A DNA stretch of 64,000 bases from Nymphaea colorata (lineage: Eukaryota > Streptophyta > Magnoliopsida > Nymphaeales > Nymphaeaceae). This document shows, piece after piece, positions 22,642 through 34,784 of the stretch. The notes below the pieces were generated by a model that was given only the letters and a program-made list of their open reading frames with translations, did no database searches and was not told the DNA's origin. Within the stretch, counting starts at the first letter, position 1, and each line of letters opens with the position of its first letter. The position numbers and the translations under genes were made by a program. The stretch spans positions 21,137,002-21,201,001 of the forward strand of contig NC_045148.1 of NCBI RefSeq assembly GCF_008831285.2, given 5' to 3'.

Positions 22642-23045
22642 CTTGGCTAGTCCAGCCAGCCCCACTAGCGTAGACTAGCCTCGGCATCGGCTAGGCAGGT
22701 CACCAAGCTTACGTCGAGCGCTGTCCGTCTGCATCATCCAGGCCTGGCGGCATTGGCCAGAGTCTTGATACTGGCATGCCTGGTCGAAGACCATGACCAG
22801 CAATGAACAAACCAGCTAAGGCCTGTGCACCACCAGTCTGCTTGTGACCAGTGGCCGGCCTAGGGCCGCAGTCGCAATCGCTATAGGTACATGGTCAGAG
22901 ACCATCCAAGGCCAGGTCTAGTCGGCAGGTAGTAGACGACGGTGCCACCTACTGCCCTCTTCTCCTACATGCTCACTGTTGGTTTTGACTTCCATGAAAC
23001 CCAGCTTCACCTAGGCTGCCGTGCTAGGATGCCTTGCTACCAACT
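22642..23045. other. GC-rich block of unknown origin
   Basis: About 400 bp of GC-rich DNA between two AT-rich LTR regions, with repeated GGCCAG and GACCA pieces. It has no frame over 60 codons and no similarity I can name. Confidence 0.5.
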
Positions 23046-23084
23046 ATTTGAGGGACCCCTCTTGTGAATAAAGCAGTATAACAA

Positions 23085-23640
23085 ACATATTTTTGAAAAT
23101 AAATGAAATTTATTTCGCGTTGTTCATGCTCCTGGTGTACTCAAGAATAGCTCTCAACTCCGAATAGAAGATATTTAAAAATTTCTTGCACGACCATTGG
23201 GAGGTGGCAAGAGGAAATGAAAATAAATGAAATAAGAGGAGGATTAGTTACCTCTAATATAAATGATTTTATGAATGAGTCTCCTTCTCCTGATGATCCT
23301 GGGGTTGCCTTGAGTGAAGTTTCAATATGATGAAGTTACTTCTCTAAGAGATCTCCTTGTGCTCCCTTAAAGAGTTTGAACTTGGTGAAGCTTGCTTCCA
23401 AGGTTAGAGAGGAAGAAGAAGAGAAGAATAAAGAAATGGAAAGAGAGAGCTAAGAAAAATTCTATATTTTCAAGTAAATAATCACTAGAGGCTCTCCAAG
23501 GTTTAGCTCATGCCCAAGAGAGAAAATTGTGGGGGTATTTATAGAGAGTTTTAGAGCCAAAAGTCAAAATTTGATTTTTTTTAATTTAACAACATTTTCA
23601 TGCGATTTTCAAGTATTTTTAAATGATTTTTAAATTTTTC
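23085..23640 (-). repeat. Partial LTR of a related gypsy family
   Basis: It holds, on the minus strand, a diverged copy of the GTGCAC-type unit (CTGGTGTACTCAAG at about 23133), the GATGAAG segment and the box GGTATTTATAGAGAG near 23535. The order is as in 1840-2260. It ends where LINE sequence begins. Confidence 0.65.
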
Positions 23641-23659
23641 AAAGCATTGGGTTAATGGT

Positions 23660-25680
23660 GTTCTTTTATATGTGACGATGCCTTCATATGCAATTCTGGT
23701 AAATGGTAGGGAGCATGACTTTTTTACTGCCTAGCGTGGACTTTGACAAGGTGATCCTATTTCTCCTTTTCTGTTTATTCATCTGATGGAGACCCTTGCT
23801 AGAAAACTTCAATGGGAAAAATTTCGAAGAGCTTTGAAGGTGCCGAGAGTTAGTCAATAGAATTTAATCTACCCTGCTTCCTTCTTTGCTGATGATAAAA
23901 TGTCGTGTTCAACTGCCGAAAAAGATTCAATTCTAGCAATCAAGGCTGTGTTTGCTGATTTTCTGGTGAATGAAGGTTTGGAAATAAACCACTCAAAGTC
24001 CTGTTTTGTTGCTTTTTGTGTGGAGGTTTTAATGTTTGTTGAGCGGTGCCTTTGCCTATCTCCTATTTTAGGGGTGCCACTATCTACGGGCTCTTTCCTT
24101 GTTCAATATTGTGGCCCTTTAAGGGAGCAGGTCTTGAAGAAACAGGTGCTATGGAAAAGCAGATACTTTCTTTCTAGGGTAAAGCATTCTTAATAAATCA
24201 TTTTATTGAAAGTATTATAGGATTTTCAATGAGATGCTTTAAGATTCCTAATTCTGTTGTAAGAGATATTTCAAGAATATGTGCATGTTTTTTTTTCGGG
24301 GAGAGCAAGAAGGAAGTAAGAGACTTCATTCTATCAGTTGGCATCAATTGTGTGGTCCCATGTAAGAAGGGGGAGCAGGTTTTGTCAATCCATGGACATT
24401 CAATTCTGCTCGTCTTCTATATCTTGCTAAAATCCTATCTTAGCAACCTCTTTATGGTCTGCTTATGAAGAGTTAAAATATTTGGATTGTGACAGCCTTT
24501 GGACTTGTAGAAAAATTTCAAATATGTCATGGAGTTGGAAAGGTGTCCTGGATAACTGGCAGGCAGTTAGTCATCAAATTCAATGGGATGTGGAGACTTT
24601 GCCCCACCTAGATCGATCTGGATTAAGCAAATGGGTGAGATGTCAAGACTCTCTGATGACCAAGATATTCTCTTATGGGGTCCTAAAAATATGAATTGCA
24701 GACTGACTGTTATGAGGGCATTAGAAAGAAAAGACCAATTTTAGAATGGAGAAAGTCCCTATTGTGTTGTAAAGCAATTCCTCATGCTAAATGGTGCTCT
24801 TTCCTGGATTTAGAAGGGAGATTTTTTATGCAAGATGGAATCAAACATTTGGGAATATCTATAGCCAATAGATGTGTCCTTTGTAAAAAAGGGAAAAGTC
24901 TTCTTTTCATCTGTTTGGATGTTGTGAGTTTTCTTCTTATGTGAAGAAATCTGTGGGTAGGAAATTTAATATCTTTATTCCTTCTTTTAGTTCGATAAAG
25001 AAAGAGTATGATTGGTGGAGAATGAAACATTTTGGCAGTAGTTGGGTAAAGAAATGTTGGTGTCTCCTTTTCCCGATTATCATCTGGATGATTTGGAAAG
25101 AGAGAAAGGAGAGGGTGAACACTAATTCTGAAAGGGATAGAAGATATATATTTTATTATGTGTGGAAAGATTTCTGTTTGATGGCTGAAAATGCAAGGTG
25201 TATTCAAAAGCATAAAAGAGAGATGAGACTGTGGTTTTGGACAGGTATTCAATCAGATCAAGGGAAAGTGCCATCCAATGTGTATATGGTGGTAGAATCC
25301 ATATGTTCTTATCGTAATGGATTGCAGAAAGTGGCCATTGTTATGTGTTCTAGAGAACTGAGGATAAGGAGAAAGGGGCTCCGCGTTGCAGTGAGCCATC
25401 TTGCTTGGTCTGCAGAGGAATTTTTGGGAGTTGTCTTTAATCAATTTTTGTCTCGAGGCCAAAGGGTTTGTTTTATCTCAGCACCTATTGTGTGGAGGAA
25501 TAAGCTGAAAAAGACAGTTGGCCATGGTAGAATAGAAGGTATAGGAGCATTCCTGGGATGGGGTTTGGAAAGAAAGGTTGTTCCAAGGATTACAATCCTA
25601 GTGGTGAGGTCATTGATATGCTTCTTTTCCCCATTCAGGAAAATTCTATAAGGTGGTCGTCTTAAAAGTTTTTCTTTTTT
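23660..25680 (+). pseudogene. 5'-truncated LINE: reverse transcriptase and zinc-binding region
   Basis: Reading frames give the RT motif QGDPISPFLFIHLMETLA with an upstream stop, and the catalytic FADD at about 23888 followed by EGLEINHSKSC. Downstream come the zf-RVT segment RCVLCKK (about 24870) and the 236-codon frame 24941-25651 (SSIKKEYDWWRMKHFGSSW, VVESICSYRNGL). This is the usual order in plant L1-like LINEs. Multiple stops and shifts break it. The 5' end with the endonuclease is missing. The 3' part from about 24870 is duplicated in inverted orientation at 62130-62670. Confidence 0.8.
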
Positions 25681-25689
25681 TGTGTTTTG

Positions 25690-28260
25690 CCTTCTGTAGG
25701 CTGCCAGGTTTCCTCATGTCTTTTCTGGTTTCTTTATGATATCTTCATTCATTTGTTAATTTTTCGTATTAAAAGGGAGGGACCCTACACCTCAGCTGAT
25801 TTGCATTGGAAATCGCTCGACTGCTTTCAACTATTCATGCTTTTTTTTTTAAAACAAAAAATGTAAACGAAAATGAAGCTTGATGCTGGATGGGGAACTC
25901 GCTAGAAGCAGGCTTCAGTGGTGAGGGGGCAGGTGACCTCCCTCCCTTCGTTTATTATTTCTTCATTAAACAAAAAATTGAGACAATGGAACCTGTTGTG
26001 TACCCCAAAAGGTGACCTGCTACTGCCCTGCCTTGCTTGCTGCCAGTGAAATCGCTGTGCCGGGGAGGCGACAGCCTCTTTTGTTTTGCCAAATGATGAA
26101 AAAAACAACACCAATTGTGGGAGTCCATAACCACCATCACCTTCTCCTCAACGGCTGTGACAGGCATGACAGCAGCCTCCCCCTACCGATGCTAGACCAC
26201 AGCGATGCTATCGACTGTGATTAAAAAAAAAAGAAAAAAGAAAAAGAAAGAAGAAAAGAACGTGGGTCATCGGCCGAGCATTAAGGGATAGAATATAGAC
26301 TACTTAAATTAGCAATAAAAAGTGCTTTAAACCAATGTGAACCTCTTAATCTGTTTCTAAATACTAATTTAATTTAATGTAAAACATGTTTTAGTTAAAG
26401 TTATTTTTATACAAAATTGGAACTTTCTACAATTAAACTTTTGATGTTATAAGAGCCGTTCATTCTTTATTCGAAGAAAACATTATTAAAATAAAAAATG
26501 ATCAATTTAATATATATTTCTCATAAAATCACTCTTAAGATCATACCTACCAGGTTAGATTGGTAAAAGCATATTTTAATAATGTATTTTAATGGATCTA
26601 GCTTTTATTCTTTATCCAAGTGGTCTAAATATTTTGCCAACTTTTATGTAGATTCGCATACATAAGCACACTATTGCTGGAAATAGTGAAAGGTCTTTTG
26701 CGGCATTCTTGGGTTGCATACAATATCAATGATGACATAAATATGTTCCATTGTAAAGTCTTTAGTGGCACTTTTGATCTGCCATCAAATATAGATGGCA
26801 TGTGGTGTGTCTCACGATCAGTAGTGGTGTTTTCTAGTTGTCATAGACTAGTATATTAAATATGTGCCACTAATGCTTTTCAATTGCATTTATTCCTTGA
26901 ACATACAAAGCTATTAGTTTCAACCTGCAGTGACAAATAAAATAGATTCTTTATGAATAGTAGGGCCGGAGCTAGGGAGCTGGAAAGGGCCGAGGCCCCC
27001 CTTCCAAAAAAAATATAAACGCAAATTTAAAAAGAAAAGTATCCTATATAAAATTTTTTAAAACTTTATATTTTTACCCATGTTAAAATTTTGAAACTAC
27101 AATTCGACCTCTTTCATCTAGAATTTATTGGAGAATAAATATGGTTGCTGTTGTTTATGTGCTAGAAAAAAGCCTGTGGTTCCTATCCACAAGAGAATCG
27201 ATGGAGAATCTAATAGAATAAGGATGTTATTTGATTAAGAATACAAAAGGAGGTCCGTTTCCAAGTTTTCTTTATAAATGAGTGACAATAGCATCTCCCT
27301 ACAACCAATCCCAGCTTCAAATTTTACAAAACTAGTACCTTTTTGTTTTGCAACTCATTATAGTTGAACATGAAGAAATAGTGAAAAGTAAATTCTTTAT
27401 CATTATCAACAACTGCAAAGAACTTTTTTGCTTTTACATTTAGTGCATTACACCTTCTATCACATAGAAAAGAAATCTTATATATGTAAATTTTAGTTAG
27501 AAAATCTAACCAAGCATAGATACATGAGAAGAGGAACTTCATAGATTGCTGTAGACTTGAATTGCTGAATTGAACAGGAAACATTTTGTAACTGTTTCAT
27601 GAATATATCATAAAGATTGGGGTAAGATTCTTGAAACACTTATTAAAGTGTCTTATCAATTTACCCTGTTTTTAAAGTATTCATATAACAATTATAAACT
27701 TTTATTGTTACCAAACAACCTTTGAATGTCCGAATAACTTAAGAAGCCAAACAAAAAACCCTCTGCCAGATGTTCTATGTTAGGTAAAAGGAATCTTGAG
27801 TTCTGGCCACTTTGAAAGGAGGCCAAAAAGCATGAAGACCAGATCGATCGATACAAATACGAATAAGCAAACTTTCAGTTCAGTTTCAAGAAAAAGAAAG
27901 AATAATCAACATTTTAAATGTAGCAAAAATTCAGTGAAAGCAAATATGAACCATGTCATTCTATAGAACAACACAAAATCAAAATAATCCTTCAAGCTCG
28001 CCAGAATTCAGAATCTTCAATTGCCTATGCCATTTTCATCATTTACCTTCAAATAAAAAGAAAAAAGCCATCAATGAATTCGGATTAATGGAAAAAGTAA
28101 ATGGGTATAAAATCACTACTTAAAGAAGGGAAAAGTACGTGTGATTCATTCTGCTTAGAAAATAAAATATGGGGAAAAGAAGGTTCCATCGATCAGAGTT
28201 GTAGAAGAGGGAATGATTTACTGGGGGAAGCATCCTGGCAGGTTTTTGGCAGCGTGGAGT
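25690..28260. other. Arm DNA without recognisable genes
   Basis: Contains the LINE 3' tail, a moderately GC-rich stretch at 25900-26230, poly-purine at 26222-26262 and AT-rich DNA. Frames here reappear in the other arm only because the DNA is duplicated; none has a recognisable domain. A GGGGCGGAGCTAGG-type hAT-like end lies at 26962-27130. Confidence 0.5.
26962..27140. mobile_element. hAT-like MITE end, present in both arms
   Basis: Starts AGGGCCGGAGCTAGGG and has the TTGAAACTACAATTCGACC segment common to the other small elements of this window (35268, 39831). The counterpart at about 59880-60030 starts GTAGGGGCGGAACTAGGGG on the minus strand. The second end is not clear. Confidence 0.45.
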
Positions 28261-28261
28261 A

Positions 28262-29167
28262 TTTGAATCGGGTCGGCCCGCTACCCGGCCCAACTATTAA
28301 CGGGCCGGGCGATACCATAGTGGGACGGCCCCGGCAGTGGAGGAGGCGGATGAGGGGTGTGCAAACTGCATCTGCGGGTGGTTAGGAGGCAGAATCCATT
28401 GGTGCTGGGGAGTTTGCAGAAGCTGCTGCTGCTGATGGTGAAGATAATGATGATAGGGAAGAGGAGGAGGAGGAGGGTGCGACTGATGACACTGGAACTG
28501 GGGGGAGCTCCAAGGTCCCTGAGGCGGGGGAAGAGGAGGATGCTGCTCCATGGGTCTCATGTGCTTCTGCGTCTGATGATGGAGGCTGCTGCCATCCATT
28601 GACTTCTCGCTGCCAAACCTACTGCGATGTGGCAGTGTCCCTTGTGCCCCAGAAATCTTCAGATATGAATTAGGAATCCCTCTCTCTTGTTTGGCTTATG
28701 ATGGGGATGGATTGGGCAGAAGGAAAGGAGAACCGCCGGATGGGGTTTGGGGCTGATCTTACCTGCCACGACGAAGAGTGCCCCCCCAAAGCTTGTTAGT
28801 TCAATAGTCTGCCATGAGGTGCGTCGGTGGTGGACCGGAGGTCGACTGTGACGAACCACCAGTGCGACGATGGTGACAGTGTAGACCAGCAGTGCGACGA
28901 AAGCGACGGTGGTTGGTGGATCGGACAGTGCAGATATGTCCCTTTCAAATGAAAAGGGAAAGACTCAAGTCGAGTTATTTCGACCTAATGGCCATCGGGC
29001 CTTAACGGGCCCCAACTTCTAACTGGGACCCGGCCCGTTTTAATGTCGGGCCAGGCCAGGCGCAATGGGCGAGAGCCCGACGAGCGCAAATCGTTACCGG
29101 ACCCAGGCCCATTCCAGGCCGGGTACCGGGTACCCGCCGGCAACCCGGCCCGGAGCCCAGGCCTACT
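28262..29167. mobile_element. GC-rich insertion present only in the left arm
   Basis: The flanks CAGCGTGGAGTATTT and CTTCGATCTAGA are adjacent in the right arm (about 58700-58745), so about 0.9 kb is inserted here or deleted there. Both ends are rich in GGGCC/CCCGG (CGGGTCGGCCCGCTACCCGG on the left; CCCGGCCCGGAGCCCAGGCC on the right). The reverse complement of the right end begins TAGGCCTGGGCTCCGGGCC, which resembles some plant hAT-like ends. The interior carries a host-like exon on the minus strand, so this may be a small element that picked up gene sequence. Confidence 0.55.
28297..28599 (-). pseudogene. Captured Pro/Gln/His-rich N-terminal exon
   Basis: A 100-codon frame starts MDGSSLHHQTQKHMRPMEQH and is full of Pro, Gln and His runs (PPPPPLPYHHYLHHQQQQLL). 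The final codons run into the GGGCC-rich element end. Upstream on the minus strand are a possible splice acceptor near 28665 and a good splice donor CAG|GTAAGATC near 28763. This suggests a 5' UTR exon, an intron of about 100 bp and the first coding exon of a nuclear gene. Such N-termini are common in plant RNA-binding and transcription proteins; I cannot name the gene. It is absent from the other arm and has no downstream exons here, so it is a fragment. Confidence 0.5.
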
Positions 29168-29410
29168 TCGATCTAGAAGAAGTCGAGTAAACCCTGGTTC
29201 ATGGGCCAGTTACTCGAGTCTCATGTGGCAAACTCATATAATTTGAAGTTTTAGATTATCTCCGTAATATGACAGGCATGACAGCAACCTGGACCAGTGA
29301 TAGCCGACCTTACATAATGAAGAAGAAGGAAATGAAATTGTGCACATGGCTTTGGATCTGAAGCGAAGGAAGGCCAAAGTTGCTGGGAGAAAAAGGACGG
29401 TAAAGGAGCT

Positions 29411-30296
29411 TTATAATGTGAAAATTTTTTCCTATTCACTGGCAATGTTCCAACACCAGAAACAATGCTTTCTTTAATGGCTTTTGTCACTCGTGGAAGG
29501 TGGTCATGGCTCTTCAATGGCATCCCGTGGCCGTCAAAATTCCCAAACAACTGTCGCAGTTGCCATCCAAATGCCAAAAATACTGTTTCCTAGTGGCATT
29601 CTCCTTCCTGTGGCAAAGAGAAATAGTTCTTCAATGATGGATCATAGCGATATCAATATATCTGATTTGGATCGGATATCCAACTAAATTGGTTCGAAAA
29701 AATTGGATATGGAAAAAAATTTAATATCCGACTAAGAAACCAGATCCAATTCGGATTTTAGAAATGACATCTGATAAAATTCGGATTCGGATTTGGATGT
29801 ATATAAATATCTGATTGGAGTTGGAAAATGTTTTAGATTACGGTTAAGGATATTTATAATGTGGAAATTTTTTCCTATTCACTGGCGATGTTCCAACACC
29901 AGAAACAATGCTTTCTTTAATGGCTTTTGTCACTCATGGAAGGTGGTCGTGGCTCTTCAACGGCATCCAGTGCCTGTTAAAATTCCCAAAAAACTGTCGC
30001 AGTTGCCATCCAAATGCCAAAAACACTTTCCCAGTGAAATTCTCCTTCCTGTGGCAAAGAGAAATAGTTCTTCAATTATGGAACATAGCGATATCAATAT
30101 ATCTGTTTTGGATCGGATATCCAACTAAATTAGTTCGAAAAAATTGGACATGAAAAAAAATTAATATCCGACTAAGAAATCAGATCGAATTTGGATTTAA
30201 GAAATGACTTCTGATAAAATTCGGATTCGGATTTGGATGTACATAAATATCTGATTGGATTTGGAAAATGATTTAGATTAGATTTAATTTGACATA
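29411..30296. repeat. 443-bp tandem duplication in the left arm
   Basis: TTATAATGTG at 29411 recurs at 29854, with nearly identical sequence following each (CACTGGCAATGTTCCAACAC, then ATCGGATATCCAACTAAATT). The right arm (about 58265-58500) has one copy. The matching 67- and 111-codon frames are duplicates and have no known domain. Confidence 0.85.
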
Positions 30297-30871
30297 AATA
30301 TTCTATATCTAGTGCTCTTAGATTTTGAAAATTGGCAAATTCAGTTCAAAATTTGGATTCAGATATTACTATAAAAATTGGATTCAGATTGTGAAATCGA
30401 ATTTCGGATTCAGATTCGGATATGACTTTTCTTCATTCGTATTCAAATCTGATTCCGAATTTGAATCAGAATATGTTAATATCCGAAAAAGTAGTTATGA
30501 TTAAGGGTATATCTGATCCAATCCGTCAGCATCCCATCGCAGCATTGCTTCAATTCTATTCAAAACCATATTTCTTGTACTCGATCATCAATGGTTTGGA
30601 TTCACATTGGATTCAATTCTTTTGTATTTGAGCTATCAGGATTGTGTCTATTTTGATTCGGGCTTGGGCTTTATCTTTTATAGCTGAATTTCGATAGCAT
30701 GAGATCCCAAATTTAAACATAACTGGGTTGAATCTTTAGTAGATCGAATTTGGCTACGAAGGGATCATTTTTTAACTAGATCCAGTTAAATGGATTCAAA
30801 ATCAGGTTGATATTCAGATATATCCAACCTAATTAAGTCCTTGTGCATGAATTATCATCACTAGAAAGTAA

Positions 30872-31047
30872 GTCTCTCTCTCTCTCTATATGTGAAAATT
30901 TTTCTCCTCCCATTTTTTTTTTTCATTTTTGTGTCGAGAGAGAGAGAGAGAGAGAGACAGTCAGACAGAGGGAGAGAGAGAAAATGGGAGGAGAAAATTC
31001 TTGACAGAGAGAGTGAGAGAGATAGAGAGAGAGGGAGGGAGGTAGAA
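30872..31047. repeat. CT then GA microsatellite
   Basis: (TC)n at 30872-30888 and (GA)n at 30936-31045 lie in inverted relation about 50 bp apart. The right arm has the same pair, expanded, at 57261-57462. Confidence 0.85.
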
Positions 31048-31189
31048 GGCACGCTACAAGGAATGTTAGTGATGCTACTTTCCCTTAGTGCTGAAATATA
31101 ATAAAGGGAGATCTCTCTCTTTTTCGCTATCTCAACTCCTTTTTCGACTGACAGATAGAAAGTAGTGACCACAGGCAATAACTTACTAG

Positions 31190-31558
31190 TAGGGCTGCAT
31201 ACGAGCCGAGCTTGGATTGGGCCAGCTCGACATGGCTCCACTCAGAAAAGTAAAGCTTGAGGTTGAACTCGACTCATTGAGCTTTGTTTGTGTTAAGCAT
31301 GACTTGTTTCTTTTAATTTGTTTAACTCAATTAACTCGTTTAATTACTATTCGTTTAACTATTTTTTCATTATAATTCAACATTTATTATGTAGTAGAGC
31401 TGAGTCATGCTTTTACAATTCAAACTGGACTCATTAACATTTCAAGCGTACATTTGAACTCGAGCTTGAGTCGTTTATAAACAAGCCGAGTTGAAGTCGC
31501 ATTTTGATGAGAGAGTTCAAGATGAGCTCAAGCTGGCTTTACTCATTGTGCAGCCCTA
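31190..31558. mobile_element. hAT-like non-autonomous element
   Basis: It begins TAGGGCTGCATACGAGCC and ends with TGCAGCCCTA, an inverted repeat of at least 10 bp. It is flanked by CTTACTAG (31182-31189) and CTTGCTAT (31559-31566), an 8-bp target duplication with two mismatches, as expected for hAT. The 369-bp interior has no coding. The counterpart at 56900-57117 is shorter. Confidence 0.75.
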
Positions 31559-31929
31559 CTTGCTATGAATAAAAAAAGCCTAGTGACCGGCAGCTGCCCC
31601 TCTTTTGCAGGTTTATATCACATCTGCGCCCTTTGCTTGTTAACCTGTCTGCTCTTCTCTCTCTTTTCTCTTTTTGTGCGTTTAAGTGAATATTACATTG
31701 CTTTTTCATTGGGTTGCTTTCAAACTTTCCATTTTTTTTTCTTGTGGGGCAAAGGAGTATCATTTAAGTGGCGGGACATATAAAAGAATTCGCCCTGAAA
31801 TATGGATGATGTAAGTGAAACCACCATTGCCACAAAGTTAAACTTAACCAATTTCTAACATGGCTATTATCACAATGTGTGCTTAGAAAAAAATATTTTA
31901 AACAATATTTGAACATCCTAATATGTTAG

Positions 31930-33160
31930 TAAGCATTAAACTAATATGAATAAAGATGTCAACGAATCAGATTCGAATTGGATATACTCTTAACTTATCC
32001 ATTTATTCAGATATCCAAATATTCAGATTCAAATACAAACAAGGAAAAGTCATATCCGAATCCAAATCCGAAATCCAATTACACTATCGATATCCCATTT
32101 TAAAATTCAAATCTGAATTTGAATCCTAGTCCAAATTCTGAATCAAATTTAGCCGATTTTCAATATGTAAAGTCTTTGGATATAGGATATTTGTTGAACT
32201 GAATCGATATCCGAACCCATCGGATGTCATTTCTTAAATCTGAATCCGATCTGATTTCTTAATCAGACATTATTTTTTTTTTGGAAACAGTTCGGTAGGA
32301 TATCTAATCTGAATTGAACATAATGGCATTCCTAAATATGAATCATGTTTCAATTCCAGTTATTTTTGTGGAAACAATATTTCGTCTTTTGTCAAAGTTT
32401 TCATGATAATGTTATAAGCACCATTCGAAAAAACATTGTTTAGTTAAAGTCAAAAAATGATTAATGACATTTTAGTAATACGTGTATGGTATAAGAAACA
32501 ATTAGGAGCATCATAAATGTATCTGAAACTGTTTAACCCAATGTTATCACGAATGCTTTTCGAACCAAATCAGCCGAGCCACCTATTATGGAGTACTGAA
32601 TGGGTCTATTTAGTGTTTCAGCCAAATTAGTAAACAATATTAAAGAATTATTTTTGAGAAAGCAATGTAAGAACTCGATCGTTTAAAATTTATTCTGTTA
32701 GACTACATAATGAATGTTGGATTATAATGAGAGAATGTTGAACAAGTACTAACTAAACGAGTTGAAAAAAACAGGACATGTTTAGCATAAGCAAAATAAA
32801 TGAGTTAAGTTTGAGCTCGACATTGTATGGTCAAGTTGAGCTTGAGCTTTTAGTTTTCTGACTCGAGTCAATCTCAGGCCGGCCCAACTCGAACTCGACG
32901 CGACTCGTGTGCAGCACTACTTACTAACAAGTTATTGGCTGCCATCACTACTTTCTATCTCGGCCACTCTTGGCCGTCTCTAAGAACACTTGTTGGCAAC
33001 TGAATCTCCACAGTTGATTTAACGTGACTACAAGTTCAAGCGCTACCTATAATGGATGATCCCCATTGAATCATACCTAAATCGCCATTAATTTAGTGCT
33101 TCGACTTAAATGAAGAAAATATCAAGATCTAGGGATGTTAATGGATCGGATTTCGACTAT
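31930..33160. other. Degenerate GGATATCC-type repeat DNA
   Basis: Repeated ATCGGAT, GATATCC and AATTCGGATT pieces in both orientations, also present at 29650-30520. A TAGGGATGTTAATGGATCGG end at 33131 resembles hAT-like element ends. A second TAGGGCTGCA-family end, inverted, is near 32925. No coding. Confidence 0.5.
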
Positions 33161-34784
33161 AATTTGTGTATAGTTTCCAATTTTTTTCGGTTCTTAATAA
33201 AAGATGGAGCCTACTGCTGGTCAGTTTTCATCGGAAATTGGACATTATGAAACGATACATATGGCTCAAATTCAATTTGTTGGCATCCAAAGGCTTAGAT
33301 CACCCCGAAAAAAAAGGACACATTATTGACATGCCAAAAAACATCAATTAAAAATGTCAAAACCACCATTAATATTTTTATTGATGGATTCACATCCAGC
33401 AGTGTAGATTATGCCGCTGAATCTTTCATTGACGGGTCCACTAGACCATTAGTATATGTCGACTTATACTAATGGGTGTTGCAGTTAGTGTATTGAATGG
33501 GGTCTAACGACACTTGCTTACATCTGTCAGTAAGTTGTGCCTTATACTGACAACCGTGGACATCATGTATTGCTGAGAATTTACTGACACACACCCAGAG
33601 TCATCACTAAAGTATGCCAGATATACTAATGATTGGCTACAGTCAATGCACTTTTTACTAACGGAAATACCCGTCAGGAAAAATTATATTTCATATTGAC
33701 AATTACTTCCTGTCAGTAATAGATATTTTATGGATGCTAAATTACATTTGTACTGATGTGAGATACCTGTCAATAAAAAGTTATAATATGTTTTATATTA
33801 TACTATATTATGTGCGACCTGAAAAATAGGAATACAAAAAAGCCTTGCCCGATATCAATAACTGAACAAAGATGCAATCAATGTATTATACAGAACATAT
33901 TACTGATTAACATACAAATGAATGGATATTATCTTTAATAACAAGTACATATGTATAAATAAGTCTAACAAAGTTTTTCATACATGTAGTCCATCTTAGA
34001 TATTCCAATGGTATTTATACTGATATTCAAAGCATGAAACCAAGTCCAATACTGTAGACTTCAAATTTCCTCTATACGTATCAATGGCTGAAATCAGGAG
34101 GTGTCGGCAAACCTGCATATAAGAAGTAAAATATGTTACAAAAAATGGTACGCATAATTTTAATATAAAATATATCTCCTTTCCTGTCTTTTATGTCCAA
34201 ACAAGCATTTATAGTAATCTTTTTTACTTTTCTTTCCTTTCCTTACCAATTTTCTTTTAATTCATTCCCATTCTTGTTCCTTTCATCCACTAAACATTTC
34301 CTTAAGTTTTCCTCCATCCAAACATGGCTAAAAAGAGAAGGCCAAAGAACCCACTGGGTGGCACACCCTGCGACCTTAACCATTCTATTCATCCAGCTAT
34401 CTTATGCTTTGTTTGGACCTTCCCTTCTATCCCCATATTTAGCAGTCATAGCTATAGGCAAATGATCTAGTCATTAAATCTAGGAAACAACAAAAACATT
34501 TTAACTGAGCCTTCGATGCTACCTATCGCAGCCTTGCGAATCTGGTTATATGTGCCATACTGGTGCATGAATTTTTGTGCATCAGTATGGTTAATGACTG
34601 AAATACCCTTAATTTACAAATAAAAAGAAAACAGTTGTAAAGGTAAAATTGAAAAATAGAAAAAATTAAAAAGATTGTAGAAGATATTTTTATAATAAAT
34701 TACCAAAATGTCCTTCCCTGCTTTCTTCAAGCCTTGTTGCTAGAGTTGGGCACTCGGCTGGCATAGCCAGTTCACTCTTGGCTG

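Noticed and set aside
24782-25252. 156-codon minus-strand frame
   Set aside because: It is antisense to the LINE frame 24941-25651, whose protein motifs are recognisable.
30892-31241. Arg/Glu-rich and Ser/Leu-rich frames, also at 57081-57491
   Set aside because: They run over GA/CT microsatellites; conservation between arms is due to duplication.
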